This document shows, piece by piece, positions 8,901 to 17,703 of a stretch of DNA of 64,000 nt (positions are counted from its first letter, which is position 1; the number at the start of each line of letters is the position of its first letter). The position numbers and the translations under genes were made by a program. The notes under the pieces are model-generated. The model was not told where the DNA came from. It saw only the letters and a program-made list of their open reading frames with translations, and ran no database searches. The stretch spans positions 92,040 through 156,039 of the forward strand of contig CAVPNJ010000005.1 of assembly GCA_963706785.1 (NCBI GenBank). Direction: 5' to 3'. The stretch comes from Pollutimonas sp963706785. Lineage in GTDB: Bacteria > Pseudomonadota > Gammaproteobacteria > Burkholderiales > Burkholderiaceae_B.

Positions 8901-10596
8901 ATGATTTCCAATCCCTCAGACAAGTACCGTCCGTTCGTGCCTTTCGCGCGTGAATTCGCCGAGCGCACTTGGCCAGGCAAGAGCATTACTCACCCCCCTA
9001 TCTGGATGAGCACCGATTTGCGCGATGGCAACCAATCGTTGATCGAACCCATGAGCGTTGAGCGCAAGTTGCGCTTCTTCGAACAACTGGTAAAGATCGG
9101 CTTCAAGGAAATCGAAGTGGGTTTTCCGTCGGCATCGCAGACCGACTTCGATTTCGTGCGCACAGCTGGTCGAAGAAGACCGCATTCCAGACGACGTGAC
9201 CATTATCGTGCTGACCCAGGCTCGCGAAGATTTGATCCGCCGTACCGTCGAATCGGCGGCGGGCGCCAAGCAGGCCATCGTCCACCTGTACAACGCGTGC
9301 GCGCCGGCGTTCCGAAAAATTGTCTTCAACATGAGCAAGGACGAAGTCAAGGAGATCGCCCTGGAAGGAACCCGCCTGGTGAAGCAATGCATGAACGAGC
9401 ATCCCGAGACGTCCTGGCGCTACGAGTACTCCCCTGAAGTATTCAGCACGACCGAGCCCGAGTTTGCGCTGGAAGTGTGTAATGCCGTTACCGAGGTGTG
9501 GCAGCCAACGCCGGAATCAAAGATTATCTTCAACCTGCCGGCCACGATCGAGGCCACCACACCCAATCTGTACGCCGACCAGGTCGAGTGGATGCATAAC
9601 AATCTGAACCAGCGCGATTGCATTGTTCTTAGCGTGCATCCGCACAACGACCGCGGCACCGCGGTGGCCGCCGCCGAATTCGCCGTGATGGCCGGGGCCG
9701 ACCGCATCGAAGGCTGCTTGTTCGGCAATGGCGAACGCACAGGCAACGTGGACCTCGTCACGCTGGCACTGAACCTCTATACCCAGGGCATACACCCGGG
9801 CCTGGACTTCTCCGACATCGACGAAGTGCGCCGCTGCGTGGAGTACTGCAATCAATTGCCGGTGCATCCGCGCCACCCTTATGCCGGCGACTTGGTCTTC
9901 ACGGCGTTTTCCGGTTCGCACCAGGATGCCATCAAGAAAGGCTTCGCCCAGCAACAACCCGACACCTTGTGGGAAGTACCGTATTTGCCGATCGATCCTG
10001 CCGATTTGGGGCGCAACTACGATGCGGTCATCCGCGTCAATAGCCAATCGGGCAAGGGCGGCGTATCGTATCTGCTCGAGCAGGAGCACGGGCTGGTATT
10101 GCCGCGCCGCCTGCAAATCGAGTTCAGCCGCGCCATTCAACGGGTTACCGACGAAACGGGCTCCGAGGTGACGGCGGCCAAGGTGTTTGACGTGTTCAGC
10201 GAAGAGTATCTGGATCGCGATCAACCGCTTAAGCTGATACGCCACCGCATCACGGGTAATCCGAAGGCTGAAAGTGGTCACCAGTTCTCCATAGAAGTTG
10301 AAGTGGAAGACGACGGCGAGGTCCGTAACTTGGTGGGCCACGGTGACGGTGCGATTTCAGCGTTTGTTGATGCGCTCGATGCCGGGGTCCGGATCATGGA
10401 TTATCACGAGCACGCGATTGGTACGGGTACTGATACGCGCGCGGCTTGTTATGTTGAGCTGCGGGTGGGTGAGTCTGCTACCGGGTTTGGGGTTGGCATC
10501 CACGGGGATATTGTGACGGCGTCGTTCTTGGCGATTTTGGGCGCGGTGAATCGTCATGCGGTTCATGTGCGGGCTGATGCGGTGGCTTCTGTTTAG
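8901..10596 (+). pseudogene. leuA: leuA, 2-isopropylmalate synthase, one frameshift as sequenced
   Basis: LeuA condenses acetyl-CoA with 2-oxoisovalerate, the first committed step of leucine synthesis. This is the long (LeuA2) form of about 565 residues: TIM barrel with WMSTDLRDGNQSL, the HPHNDRGT metal site and GERTGNVDL, then a C-terminal regulatory domain (GAISAFVDAL, GTDTRAACYVEL) that senses leucine. A one-base insertion at about 9157-9163 splits the frame between TDFDFVR and QLVEEDRIPDD. The rest is intact, so a sequence error is likely. The start is ATG 8901, giving MISNPSDKYRPF. It lies downstream of the leader peptide and attenuator. Confidence 0.92.
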
Positions 10597-10605
10597 TCGT
10601 TAGGT

Positions 10606-10629
10606 TATAGGTATAGGTATAGGTATAGG
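10606..10629. repeat. tatagg hexamer tandem repeat (4 copies)
   Basis: Four perfect copies of tatagg lie between the leuA stop codon and the terminator stem. It looks like a simple slippage-prone repeat with no coding consequence. Confidence 0.8.
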
Positions 10630-10672
10630 CGCTGACGTGAATTTGCTTATTCATGTCAGCGCTTATTTATTT
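10629..10672 (+). terminator. rho-independent terminator of leuA
   Basis: The arms at 10629-10642 and 10649-10662 form a stem of about 14 bp with one G-U pair and a 6-nt loop, followed by the T-rich ttatttattt. Confidence 0.8.
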
Positions 10673-10810
10673 CGTCCTGTAGGCACCTTCAGTACCGTTA
10701 TTGGGTCGTTGCGGGGACAGTTACTACCGGTTTTATGCCCTGTCGCCGTTCCGAATTTGCCCGGTAAGTAGGCGCAGATTACGTTGTTTTTTTTATTCTA
10801 TAGACGCTGC
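10673..10810. other. gene-free stretch after leuA
   Basis: No gene is recognised. Two inward-facing short arms, taccgg and ccggta, flank about 30 nt near 10727-10770, and an AT-rich stretch lies at 10785-10800. Confidence 0.3.
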
Positions 10811-10962
10811 GGAGTGGGTGGTGGGGCCAATCGGGCCAGCGTGACCGGTTCGGCGCCCTGCGCGCCGAACGCCGCATCGCCTTGCTCGTCCGCCCGTCCG
10901 GGCTCCCTTCGCGTACGGCTTGCTCGGCCCCGAAAGGCCCGCTTGGCCCCACCACCCACTCC
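10811..10962 (-). repeat. long palindromic element, short type (copy F)
   Basis: A 152-bp element closed by a perfect 20-bp terminal inverted repeat (10811-10830 with 10943-10962). Inside are a second stem (gggcc/ggccc near 10833 and 10936) and a 9-bp hairpin, gttcggcgc/gcgccgaac, near 10848-10870. A 66-bp internal block (10849-10914 approximately) is present as an exact reverse complement in copy G (11527-11592 approximately). The terminal repeats of F and G are different in sequence. No open frame or transposase is seen. Confidence 0.8.
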
Positions 10963-11469
10963 ACACCTGCATACCTGAATAGCGTAAGGACGCCGGGACG
11001 AGCTGCGTGCTTGGCCTTCTTACCGAGACTTCAATGTATTCAAAAGAACGAGAGCGCTCGCCAGGCGTGTCCCGCCTGCCGGGACGCTTTGGCGTCGGGA
11101 TGATTCTGGCGGACCGCTTTAGATTGTCCGTGTTGCACTGACCTTCGTAGGTCCACCGAATCCTGCGGCAACGCGGCTCGGTGGCCTATCGCGAACAGGC
11201 TTGCCTGCGTGGGACGACGGTAGTAAAGGGGAATGAAATCCCTTGAGCGGCACCGCGACGATGGCCAGCCAAGTTCCAAACAAGACCTCATTGCGCTATC
11301 ACGAGCAATAAAGCACCGTCCAACATCCGAGGCGCGAATGCCCGAATGGCGATCCGCAGGGGATCGCTATTCGGGCGGCTATATGAAGTGTTTCAGGTGC
11401 AGCGGGCGGCATGCAAGAATGCCAAGCACGCTGGCCGTCCCGACGGCCTAAGGCATTTAGCTTCCGCAG
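10963..11469. other. 507-bp spacer between palindromic elements F and G
   Basis: The spacer has no convincing gene. A frame at 11233-11451 (72 codons) overlaps a perfect hairpin and has unconvincing composition. Several compact hairpins are visible: gtccc/gggac around 11070-11086, gacgc/gcgtc at 11085-11098, a 15-bp stem at 11341-11374, and ggccgtc/gacggcc near 11431-11446. The region looks like accumulated repeat debris. Confidence 0.45.
11341..11374. repeat. 15-bp hairpin in the F-G spacer
   Basis: cccgaatggcgatcc pairs with ggatcgctattcggg through a 4-nt loop, with a single G-U pair. It has no T-run, so it is not a typical terminator. Confidence 0.6.
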
Positions 11470-11630
11470 TGGGGAGGCTGCGGTGGGTCGGCTGAAGGGA
11501 CGTTCGGGGTCGAGCGAGACGTATGCGAAGGGAGCCCGGACGGGCGGACGAGCAAGGCGATGCGGCGTTCGGCGCGCAGGGCGCCGAACCGATCACGCGT
11601 ACCGCAAGCCGACTCACCGCAGTCTCCCCA
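11470..11630 (+). repeat. long palindromic element, short type (copy G)
   Basis: A 161-bp element, inverted relative to copy F, with a 24-bp terminal stem (11470-11493 with 11607-11630). Only two positions depart from Watson-Crick, and both are G-U, which an RNA stem tolerates. The interior contains gtatgcg pairing with cgcgtac and the 66-bp block shared with F. The outer stem sequence differs from F, although the inner block is identical. Confidence 0.8.
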
Positions 11631-11901
11631 CGTCATAAGCACCGATCAAGCCAAGAATAATCACCGCATAAAAAAAGCAGAAAATCGACCCGAAGCCCGC
11701 CTAGGGAAAACACTGTAATCAGGATGCAACACTTCATGTCTAATATGAAATCGTTTTCATACAACGATGAATATTGGAGGGGCTCTTGAGTGGTGAACTG
11801 CACGGCAAGCAGTCCAGGGACAGCGTCGTCATGACAGTTTCCCACTACGACCCCACCCTTGAAACAGCGGCAGTCAGCCCATGATTCGTGGGGAGAATGC
11901 G
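11631..11901. other. upstream region of the gpdQ-ugp operon
   Basis: AT-rich DNA that presumably holds the operon promoter. A single ATGACAG, identical to half a Pho box, occurs at 11831, but the second half at the 11-bp spacing is missing. No gene is seen. Confidence 0.4.
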
Positions 11902-12693
11902 ATGTTAATTGCTCAAATCAGCGACCTGCATATTCAAAGCGAAGGCCAGAACAAGGATCTGATAAATCCCGAACGACACCTCGCGCAATGCGTGGAAGCC
12001 TTGAATGCGCTGAGTCCGCGTCCAGACCTGGTCGTCGTCACCGGTGACCTTACCGAGTCCGGCACAAAGGAAGAATATCTGATCCTTAAGCCCCTGCTCG
12101 ATGCTCTACAAATTCCGTATCTAGTCATTCCAGGCAACCATGACAGCGTCGAAAATCTTCGCGCGGTCTTCCAAGACCATAGTTATCTAAACACCGGTAC
12201 GCCGTTCATTCAGTACACCGTCGAATCCTGGCCATTGCGCATTGTGGCGTTGGACACGACGGTCCCTATGTGCGGTCATGGCGAACTATGTGCGGACCGA
12301 TTGAAGTGGCTGGCCGATACCCTGGCGCAGCAAGCGGATCGTCCGACGATTGTCCTGATGCACCACCCGCCATTCGAGACGGGCATCAAATTAATGGACG
12401 AGCTGGGCTTGCTGCAGGGGCGTGAAGCCTTCGCCGAGATCATTTCTGCCTATCGAAATATCGAACGGGTTTTATGCGGCCACCTGCATCGCACGATTGT
12501 CTGCCGGGTGGGCAACACCGTGGCGTCCACCTGCCCGGGGACTGCGCATCAAATCGTACTGAACCTGGGTAAGCCTCCAGAGCTGCTCTTTAATTTCGAG
12601 CCGCCCGGCTATCACCTGCATTACTACGGTGCCAGCGGCTTAGTGACGCACCATGCCGTTATTGGCGACTTTCCGGGGCCCTACCCTTTTTAA
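11902..12693 (+). CDS. gpdQ: GpdQ-like glycerophosphodiester phosphodiesterase (calcineurin fold)
   Basis: A 263-residue class III cyclic-nucleotide/glycerophosphodiester phosphodiesterase. All binuclear metal motifs are present: D8-x-H10, G48-D49, G78-N-H-D81, H154-H155 and GHLH (193-196). Residue text resembles GpdQ of Enterobacter, including MHHPPFETG and the late LPGT-like CPGTAHQ. Its location at the head of a Ugp-type operon supports hydrolysis of glycerophosphodiesters brought in by the transporter. The start at 11902 (MLIAQISDLH) has ggggaga just upstream. It could instead act on cyclic AMP like CpdA; context favours the first reading. It is separated from the ABC ATPase gene by 2 bp. 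Confidence 0.85.
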   Translation: MLIAQISDLHIQSEGQNKDLINPERHLAQCVEALNALSPRPDLVVVTGDLTESGTKEEYLILKPLLDALQIPYLVIPGNHDSVENLRAVFQDHSYLNTGTPFIQYTVESWPLRIVALDTTVPMCGHGELCADRLKWLADTLAQQADRPTIVLMHHPPFETGIKLMDELGLLQGREAFAEIISAYRNIERVLCGHLHRTIVCRVGNTVASTCPGTAHQIVLNLGKPPELLFNFEPPGYHLHYYGASGLVTHHAVIGDFPGPYPF

Positions 12694-12695
12694 CT

Positions 12696-13757
12696 ATGTC
12701 TTCTATCACTCTGGATAATATTTGCAAGCAGTATGGCGCGGCGCCACCCGCGGTCGACCGAGTCAGCTTCACCGTGGATGCAGGCACCTTTACCGTCTTG
12801 CTGGGCCCCTCCGGCTGCGGCAAGTCGACGACGCTTCGGATGATCGCCGGGCTGGATGATCCGACCTCGGGGCGCATTCGTATCGGGGGCAACGATATCA
12901 CCGAACTGCCTCCATCGAAGCGCAAGATCTCCATGGTGTTTCAGTCGTACGCATTGTTTCCTCATCTATCGGTTAAGGAAAACATACTGTTTGGCCTGAA
13001 AGTGCGCAAGGAACCTGCCGCCGACCATGGGCGCCGCCTTAGACACGTAGCCGACCTACTCGGCCTGGAAAAATTGCTAGAGCGCAAGCCATCGCAGTTA
13101 TCGGGCGGTCAGCAGCAGCGTGTGGCATTGGGTCGGGCAGTCATTTCCGAAGCTCCGGTATGCCTGATGGACGAACCCTTATCTAACCTTGATGCGCAAT
13201 TGCGCCATGAGATGCGACGCGAAATACGCGCGCTTCAGCAGAGCCTCGGTATCACCATGGTTTACGTCACGCATGATCAAACCGAAGCCATGAGCATGGC
13301 CGACAGGGTGGTTCTGCTAAATGGCGGGAAGATCGAACAAAACGACACGCCTGACATGCTGTATGCCAACCCAGTGTCGGAATTTTCGGCGCGTTTTATC
13401 GGCACCCCGCCCATGAATCTGCTGACGTTGGACCCCCGCACTCAGCAGATTTCTGGCTGCGGCGCCCCGCCCCTTACGCGACTTCCAGACGGTGCTGTCA
13501 AGCTCGGCCTACGGCCCGAGCACATCGCCATCAACGCCAATGGGAACGTCGGCGCACTGGTTGAAACCGTTGAGTATTTCGGCGCGGATTCCATTGTTAT
13601 TTGCAAAGTCGGACAAAACACCGGTATTGCGGTTCGGGCGGCCGGTCATGTCCGAGCCAATCCGGGCGAGCAAATCAAGCTGCTTTGGAATTCAGGACAA
13701 CAACATTTTTTTGACGCCTCGGGCAAAGCGCTGCCGCGCACGCCCTCTATTTCTTGA
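12696..13757 (+). CDS. ugpC: ABC transporter ATP-binding protein, UgpC/MalK type
   Basis: A 353-residue ATPase of the carbohydrate-uptake CUT1 class, powering import of glycerol-3-phosphate or glycerophosphodiesters. Walker A is GPSGCGKST (37-45), the signature LSGGQ is at 135-139, Walker B is CLMDEP with D159-E160, and the switch His follows in VTHDQTEAM. A C-terminal regulatory OB-like domain begins near residue 240 (IGTPPMNLL, LGLRPEHI). It stands 2 bp after the phosphodiesterase gene and 12 bp before the binding-protein gene, so it is in one operon. MalK-type ATPases for other sugars look alike; the phosphodiesterase neighbour tips the call to Ugp. Confidence 0.88.
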   Translation: MSSITLDNICKQYGAAPPAVDRVSFTVDAGTFTVLLGPSGCGKSTTLRMIAGLDDPTSGRIRIGGNDITELPPSKRKISMVFQSYALFPHLSVKENILFGLKVRKEPAADHGRRLRHVADLLGLEKLLERKPSQLSGGQQQRVALGRAVISEAPVCLMDEPLSNLDAQLRHEMRREIRALQQSLGITMVYVTHDQTEAMSMADRVVLLNGGKIEQNDTPDMLYANPVSEFSARFIGTPPMNLLTLDPRTQQISGCGAPPLTRLPDGAVKLGLRPEHIAINANGNVGALVETVEYFGADSIVICKVGQNTGIAVRAAGHVRANPGEQIKLLWNSGQQHFFDASGKALPRTPSIS

Positions 13758-13769
13758 TAGGAAAACATC

Positions 13770-15065
13770 ATGCGACGTACTTTGTTGAAAGCCCTTGCAG
13801 TCGGTCTTGCCGGCGCTTTTTGCGCCGCTCCGGCTTGGTCGCAAGCCAAACCGGTCGAACTCGAATTCTATTATCCCGTTGCTGTAGGTGGCCCCATCAC
13901 CAAAATCGTCGACGGCATGGTTGAAAAGTTCGAGCAAAGCCATCCCGACATCAAAATCAAATCCGTATATGCGGGCTCTTACCAAGATTCAGTCGCCAAG
14001 GCGCTAACCGCTCACAAAGGCGGCAATGCCCCACAATTGGCCGTTCTGCTGTCTACCGACATGTTCACCCTGATCGACGAAGGCGCAGTCATTCCGTTTG
14101 ACCCGCTGGTACAGTCCGATTCAGACAAAAAATGGCTCAATGGCTTTTACAAAGGCTTCATGGCCAATAGCCAAACCGGCGGAAAAACCTGGGGTATTCC
14201 GTTCCAACGCTCCACCATCGTGATGTACTACAACAAAGACTTGTTCAAGGCGGCGGGTCTGGACCCCAATGCTCCTCCAGCAACTTGGGACGAGCTGGTC
14301 AGCCAAGCACAGAAACTGACCAAAAAAGACAGTTCCGGACAGGTCACGCAGTGGGGTCTGGAAATTCCATCGGGCGGCAGCTTTGCGTACTGGCTGTTCC
14401 AGGCCTTGACGACGCCTAACGACGCCATGTTGATGAACGAAGCTGGAAACGAAGTTTACCTGGACAAACCGGCGGTGATCGAGTCGCTGCAATATTGGCA
14501 CGACCTGGCTTACAAACATAAAGTCATGCCGACGGGCACGATAGACTGGGGCACCACACCGAAAGATTTCCTGGTCGGCAAGACAGCCATTATGTGGACC
14601 ACCACGGGCAACCTGACCAACGTTCGCAAGAACGCCAAATTCGACTTCGGCGTGGCGCCAATGCCCAAGGCCAAGCGCGGCGGTAGCCCAACGGGTGGCG
14701 GTAACTTCTATTTGTTCAAATCGGCCACACCTGAACAGCAAAAAGCCGCTTACTCGTTCGTTAAGTGGATGACTAGCCCGGAAAACGCTGCAGCGTGGAG
14801 CATCGATACAGGCTATGTAGCGGTCAGCCCAGCAGCATGGGAAACCGAGCAAATGAAGAAATATGTCAAAGAAGTGCCCGCTGCCGCGGTTGCCCGTGAT
14901 CAACTTGAAGTCAGCGTGGCTGAATTCTCGACACACGATAACCAACGCGTTACCAAGCTGCTTAACGACAACATCCAGGCTGTCCTGACCAATGCCAAAA
15001 CACCAGATCAGGCCATGAAAGATGCACAGCGCGAAGCTAATCGTTTGTTGCGCCCGTATAAGTAA
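13770..15065 (+). CDS. ugpB: UgpB-like periplasmic substrate-binding protein
   Basis: A 431-residue extracellular solute-binding protein (family 1) with a Sec signal peptide, probably cut after AWSQA (about residue 26). The mature start VELEFYYPVAVGGPITKIVDGMVEKFEQSHPD and the segment KIKSVYAGSYQDSVAKALTAHKGGNAPQLAVL follow the UgpB pattern for glycerol-3-phosphate or glycerophosphocholine binding. The conserved GIPFQRSTIVMYYNKD and TWDEL motifs are present. It is expected in the periplasm, delivering ligand to the two permeases encoded next. Confidence 0.88.
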   Translation: MRRTLLKALAVGLAGAFCAAPAWSQAKPVELEFYYPVAVGGPITKIVDGMVEKFEQSHPDIKIKSVYAGSYQDSVAKALTAHKGGNAPQLAVLLSTDMFTLIDEGAVIPFDPLVQSDSDKKWLNGFYKGFMANSQTGGKTWGIPFQRSTIVMYYNKDLFKAAGLDPNAPPATWDELVSQAQKLTKKDSSGQVTQWGLEIPSGGSFAYWLFQALTTPNDAMLMNEAGNEVYLDKPAVIESLQYWHDLAYKHKVMPTGTIDWGTTPKDFLVGKTAIMWTTTGNLTNVRKNAKFDFGVAPMPKAKRGGSPTGGGNFYLFKSATPEQQKAAYSFVKWMTSPENAAAWSIDTGYVAVSPAAWETEQMKKYVKEVPAAAVARDQLEVSVAEFSTHDNQRVTKLLNDNIQAVLTNAKTPDQAMKDAQREANRLLRPYK

Positions 15066-15067
15066 GC

Positions 15068-15943
15068 ATGAAAGCATCGCTTAACGCGGTCTACGGCTGG
15101 CTGCTTCTGCTGCCAGCTTTAGTATTGCTCGCCGCCTTTACCCACTATCCGGCCCTGGCCACCCTTTGGCACAGCTTCTTTTCCACGCCCAAGGCAAACC
15201 GCCCGGCGGTATTCGTGGGCATCGATAACTACGCGGCGATGCGCGATGATCCCGTGTTCTGGCAAGCATTGTGGAACAACCTGCTCTACGCAGTCGTCAC
15301 CATTCCCGTGTCGGTGGCGATTGCACTGATTATGGCCTTATGGGTGAATCGCCAACTGGCAGGACGCAGTTTTTTGCGCATGGCCTACTTCACCCCTACC
15401 GTTCTGCCTATGGTGGCGGTCGCCAACATCTGGCTGTTTTTCTACACCCCTCAATATGGCTTGGTTGACCAAATTGCTTATTTCTTCAACCTGCCGGGGC
15501 TGAACTGGCTGGGCACCAAATCGACGGCCTTGCCCGCCCTGATGCTGGTAACGATCTGGAAAGAAGCAGGCTTTTTCATGATTTTTTATCTAGCTGCGCT
15601 TCAGCAAATCTCGCCGTCGCTGCGTGAAGCGGCGCTTCTGGAAGGAGCGTCGCGCTCGCAATACTTCTGGCGCATATTGCTGCCGCTGCTAATGCCAACC
15701 ACGCTTTTCGTCTTGATCAATGCACTGATCAACGCCTTTCGCCTAGTCGACCACGTGCTGGTCATGACCAAGGGCGGGCCGGACAACGCCAGCACCCTAT
15801 TGCTGTTTTACATCTACGAAACGGGCTTCAGTTACTGGGACACTTCGTACGCGGCGACCCTTTCAGTTGTATTGCTGCTAATACTGGCCCTGACGGCCTT
15901 CCTGAAGTTTCGCTGGCTAGACCGTCGGACGCACTACCAATGA
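15068..15943 (+). CDS. ugpA: ABC permease, UgpA type
   Basis: A 291-residue inner-membrane subunit with six predicted transmembrane segments and the EAA loop (EAALLEGASRSQYFWRILLPLLMPT) that contacts the ATPase. It starts 2 bp after the ugpB stop and overlaps the following permease by 4 bp (ATGA), so translation is coupled. It pairs with UgpE to form the channel. Confidence 0.9.
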   Translation: MKASLNAVYGWLLLLPALVLLAAFTHYPALATLWHSFFSTPKANRPAVFVGIDNYAAMRDDPVFWQALWNNLLYAVVTIPVSVAIALIMALWVNRQLAGRSFLRMAYFTPTVLPMVAVANIWLFFYTPQYGLVDQIAYFFNLPGLNWLGTKSTALPALMLVTIWKEAGFFMIFYLAALQQISPSLREAALLEGASRSQYFWRILLPLLMPTTLFVLINALINAFRLVDHVLVMTKGGPDNASTLLLFYIYETGFSYWDTSYAATLSVVLLLILALTAFLKFRWLDRRTHYQ

Positions 15944-16740
15944 CACATAAACTCGATACGATAGGCGCCTGGCTGCTCGGCATAGTGTGGTTTCTGCCGC
16001 TTGCCTATACGGTGTGGGCGGCCTTCCATCCATCCGCCTACTCTACCCACTTTGACCTGACGGCGCCGCTTACGCTGGACAATTTTGTGGCGGCCTGGAA
16101 CGCGGCTCCGTTCGCCCGGTATTTTCTGAATACCTTCATCCTGGTCACCATGGTGCTGGTGGCGCAATTCATTCTGTCGACGCTAGCCGCTTACGCCTTC
16201 GCAAGATTCGAATTCAAGGGACGGGACTTCGTCTTCATGCTGGTCTTGCTACAACTGATGATCATGCCCGACGTGCTGATCGTCGAAAATTATCGCCTGA
16301 TGTCCTGGCTAGGGGTGCGCGATACCATTTTCGCTGTGGGCCTGCCGTACTTTGCTTCGGCCTTCGGCATATTCCTTTTGCGCCAAACCTTCAAAACTGT
16401 GCCTCGCGAACTGGAAGAGGCTGCACGGGTCGAGGGCGCCAGCCGCTGGCAGATACTAATGAAGGTTTATGTGCCCCTGGCACGACCTATTTATGTGGCC
16501 TACGGACTGGTATCCGTAAGCTATCACTGGAATAACTTCCTGTGGCCGTTGATCATTACCAACTCAGTCGAATCGCGGCCCCTGACCGTGGGTCTTCAGG
16601 TCTTTGCATCGACGGATCAGGGCATAGATTGGTCTATTATTACGGCCGCCACACTATTGAGCGCGGCGCCGTTGCTGGTGGCATTTCTATTATTCCAGCG
16701 GCAATTCGTGCAGTCGTTCATGCGCGCCGGGATACGCTAA
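15940..16740 (+). CDS. ugpE: ABC permease, UgpE type
   Basis: A 266-residue permease with six transmembrane segments and the EAA motif ELEEAARVEGASRWQILMKVYVPLARP. It overlaps ugpA by 4 bp and completes the gpdQ-ugpCBAE operon. Its 3' end overlaps the stop of a convergent small gene by 4 bp. A T-run hairpin 70 bp beyond its stop, inside that convergent gene, probably ends the transcript. Confidence 0.9.
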   Translation: MTHKLDTIGAWLLGIVWFLPLAYTVWAAFHPSAYSTHFDLTAPLTLDNFVAAWNAAPFARYFLNTFILVTMVLVAQFILSTLAAYAFARFEFKGRDFVFMLVLLQLMIMPDVLIVENYRLMSWLGVRDTIFAVGLPYFASAFGIFLLRQTFKTVPRELEEAARVEGASRWQILMKVYVPLARPIYVAYGLVSVSYHWNNFLWPLIITNSVESRPLTVGLQVFASTDQGIDWSIITAATLLSAAPLLVAFLLFQRQFVQSFMRAGIR

Positions 16741-17054
16741 TATCCTACCGTCAAGCCCGGAAGATCGACCGTGATTAAGGGCTTTTCCAGGGCCATGGCG
16801 GCCATGGTGGCGAACTCTTGTGCGAGTTCGCCATTTTTCGATAATTCCACATAACCCAGGGCATCGGCCACACCCAGGATTTTATCCAGTAGCAAGACCT
16901 TGCCACTGGCGCGCAGAGGCTCGCAGCCCAGGCGCGACCAAGTCGTCTCGAACCAGTCGCGCGCCGTGGCCGAGTCAGCGCCGCCAGGCTCGACATCGAC
17001 CGATACCTCGATGCGTTGCCGAGGATTGAAAATAATAGTCACCATACTGCGCAT
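16737..17054 (-). CDS. conserved hypothetical protein
   Basis: A 105-residue acidic soluble protein (MRSMVTIIFNPRQRIEVSVDVEPGGADS..). It is predicted to be alternating strands and helices, with no signal peptide or membrane segment. I do not recognise a domain. The start is supported by GGAG 6 nt upstream of the ATG at 17054. It ends head-on against ugpE with a 4-bp overlap and contains the predicted ugp terminator in its coding sequence. Confidence 0.6.
   Translation of the reverse strand: MRSMVTIIFNPRQRIEVSVDVEPGGADSATARDWFETTWSRLGCEPLRASGKVLLLDKILGVADALGYVELSKNGELAQEFATMAAMALEKPLITVDLPGLTVGY
16809..16838 (+). terminator. rho-independent terminator of the gpdQ-ugp operon
   Basis: ggcgaactc (16809-16817) and gagttcgcc (16824-16832) form a perfect 9-bp stem with a 6-nt loop, followed directly by ATTTTT. 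It lies within the reading frame of the convergent hypothetical gene. Confidence 0.75.
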
Positions 17055-17261
17055 ACAAAGCTCCAGGGTTCGTCAGGTTCCGGACAAGGGCCCGTCAACA
17101 ACGTACGCAAATGCCACGGTTTTGAATGTCAGTCAGATGACATTGCGGTTTGGGCGTCAGACTTTTTTCAGATCAAATGCGAACGCGCGGGCCAAAGCGC
17201 AGACTTTACTGGCGCAAGGCAAGCCAAGTCGTCAGCGCGCACGTTTCAGCTAGAAATGAAG

Positions 17262-17606
17262 TTACCAGATCGGGGCCGGTTCCCACACCACATCGGCATC
17301 TTGCTCGTGCGAAAGCCGCAGCATTGCCAACAATGGAAACGCGCGGCGGCGAAAGCTTACAGGCTGTGCAATCGGATGCTCTTTGGTGTCGTTATTATCG
17401 TCGTTGTCGGAGAATTCGGACTGCGTGTCCGCCGCAATCGCATGCTCTATACCCTTGATCGCGGCGTCGAGCTGATCGCGAGTAATTACGCCGCGTTCGG
17501 GCAGCGTATCGGTGTAAGGCTTGCCGGCGGCCTTGAGTATGGGCAGTGCGTGTTTCGAGAACATCAGCACTTCGGCAGCGGCTTTAGAGTGAAAGACAAC
17601 TAGCAT
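17262..17606 (-). CDS. DUF1840 domain-containing protein
   Basis: A 114-residue protein with the DUF1840 pattern: an N-terminal strand VVFHSKAAAEVLMFSKHALPILKAAG, then a helix segment RGVITRDQLDAAIKGIEHAI, an acidic linker SDNDDNNDTKE, and a final PVSFRRRAFPLLAML segment. The family is small, cytosolic, mostly betaproteobacterial and of unknown function. No partner gene is adjacent; a 207-bp gap without features separates it from the preceding hypothetical gene. Confidence 0.75.
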   Translation of the reverse strand: MLVVFHSKAAAEVLMFSKHALPILKAAGKPYTDTLPERGVITRDQLDAAIKGIEHAIAADTQSEFSDNDDNNDTKEHPIAQPVSFRRRAFPLLAMLRLSHEQDADVVWEPAPIW

Positions 17607-17703
17607 ATTCGGTTTCCCTCAGTAGACACATTCATACACTACTCTATCTTCCGCACGCTGCCAAGCGGCAACATGGAAAGCTTTAGTCCAAAGCGAAGCT
17701 GCC

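Noticed and set aside
11233..11451. 72-codon frame in the F-G spacer
   Set aside because: It contains a perfect 15-bp hairpin, has no Shine-Dalgarno and no family resemblance, and sits in repeat-rich DNA.
11831..11851. Possible Pho box upstream of gpdQ-ugp
   Set aside because: One ATGACAG half-site is perfect, but the second half at the 11-bp spacing is not present on either side, so the box is not supported.
14121..15077. 318-codon minus-strand frame within ugpB
   Set aside because: Antisense shadow; ugpB on the plus strand is a clear binding protein.
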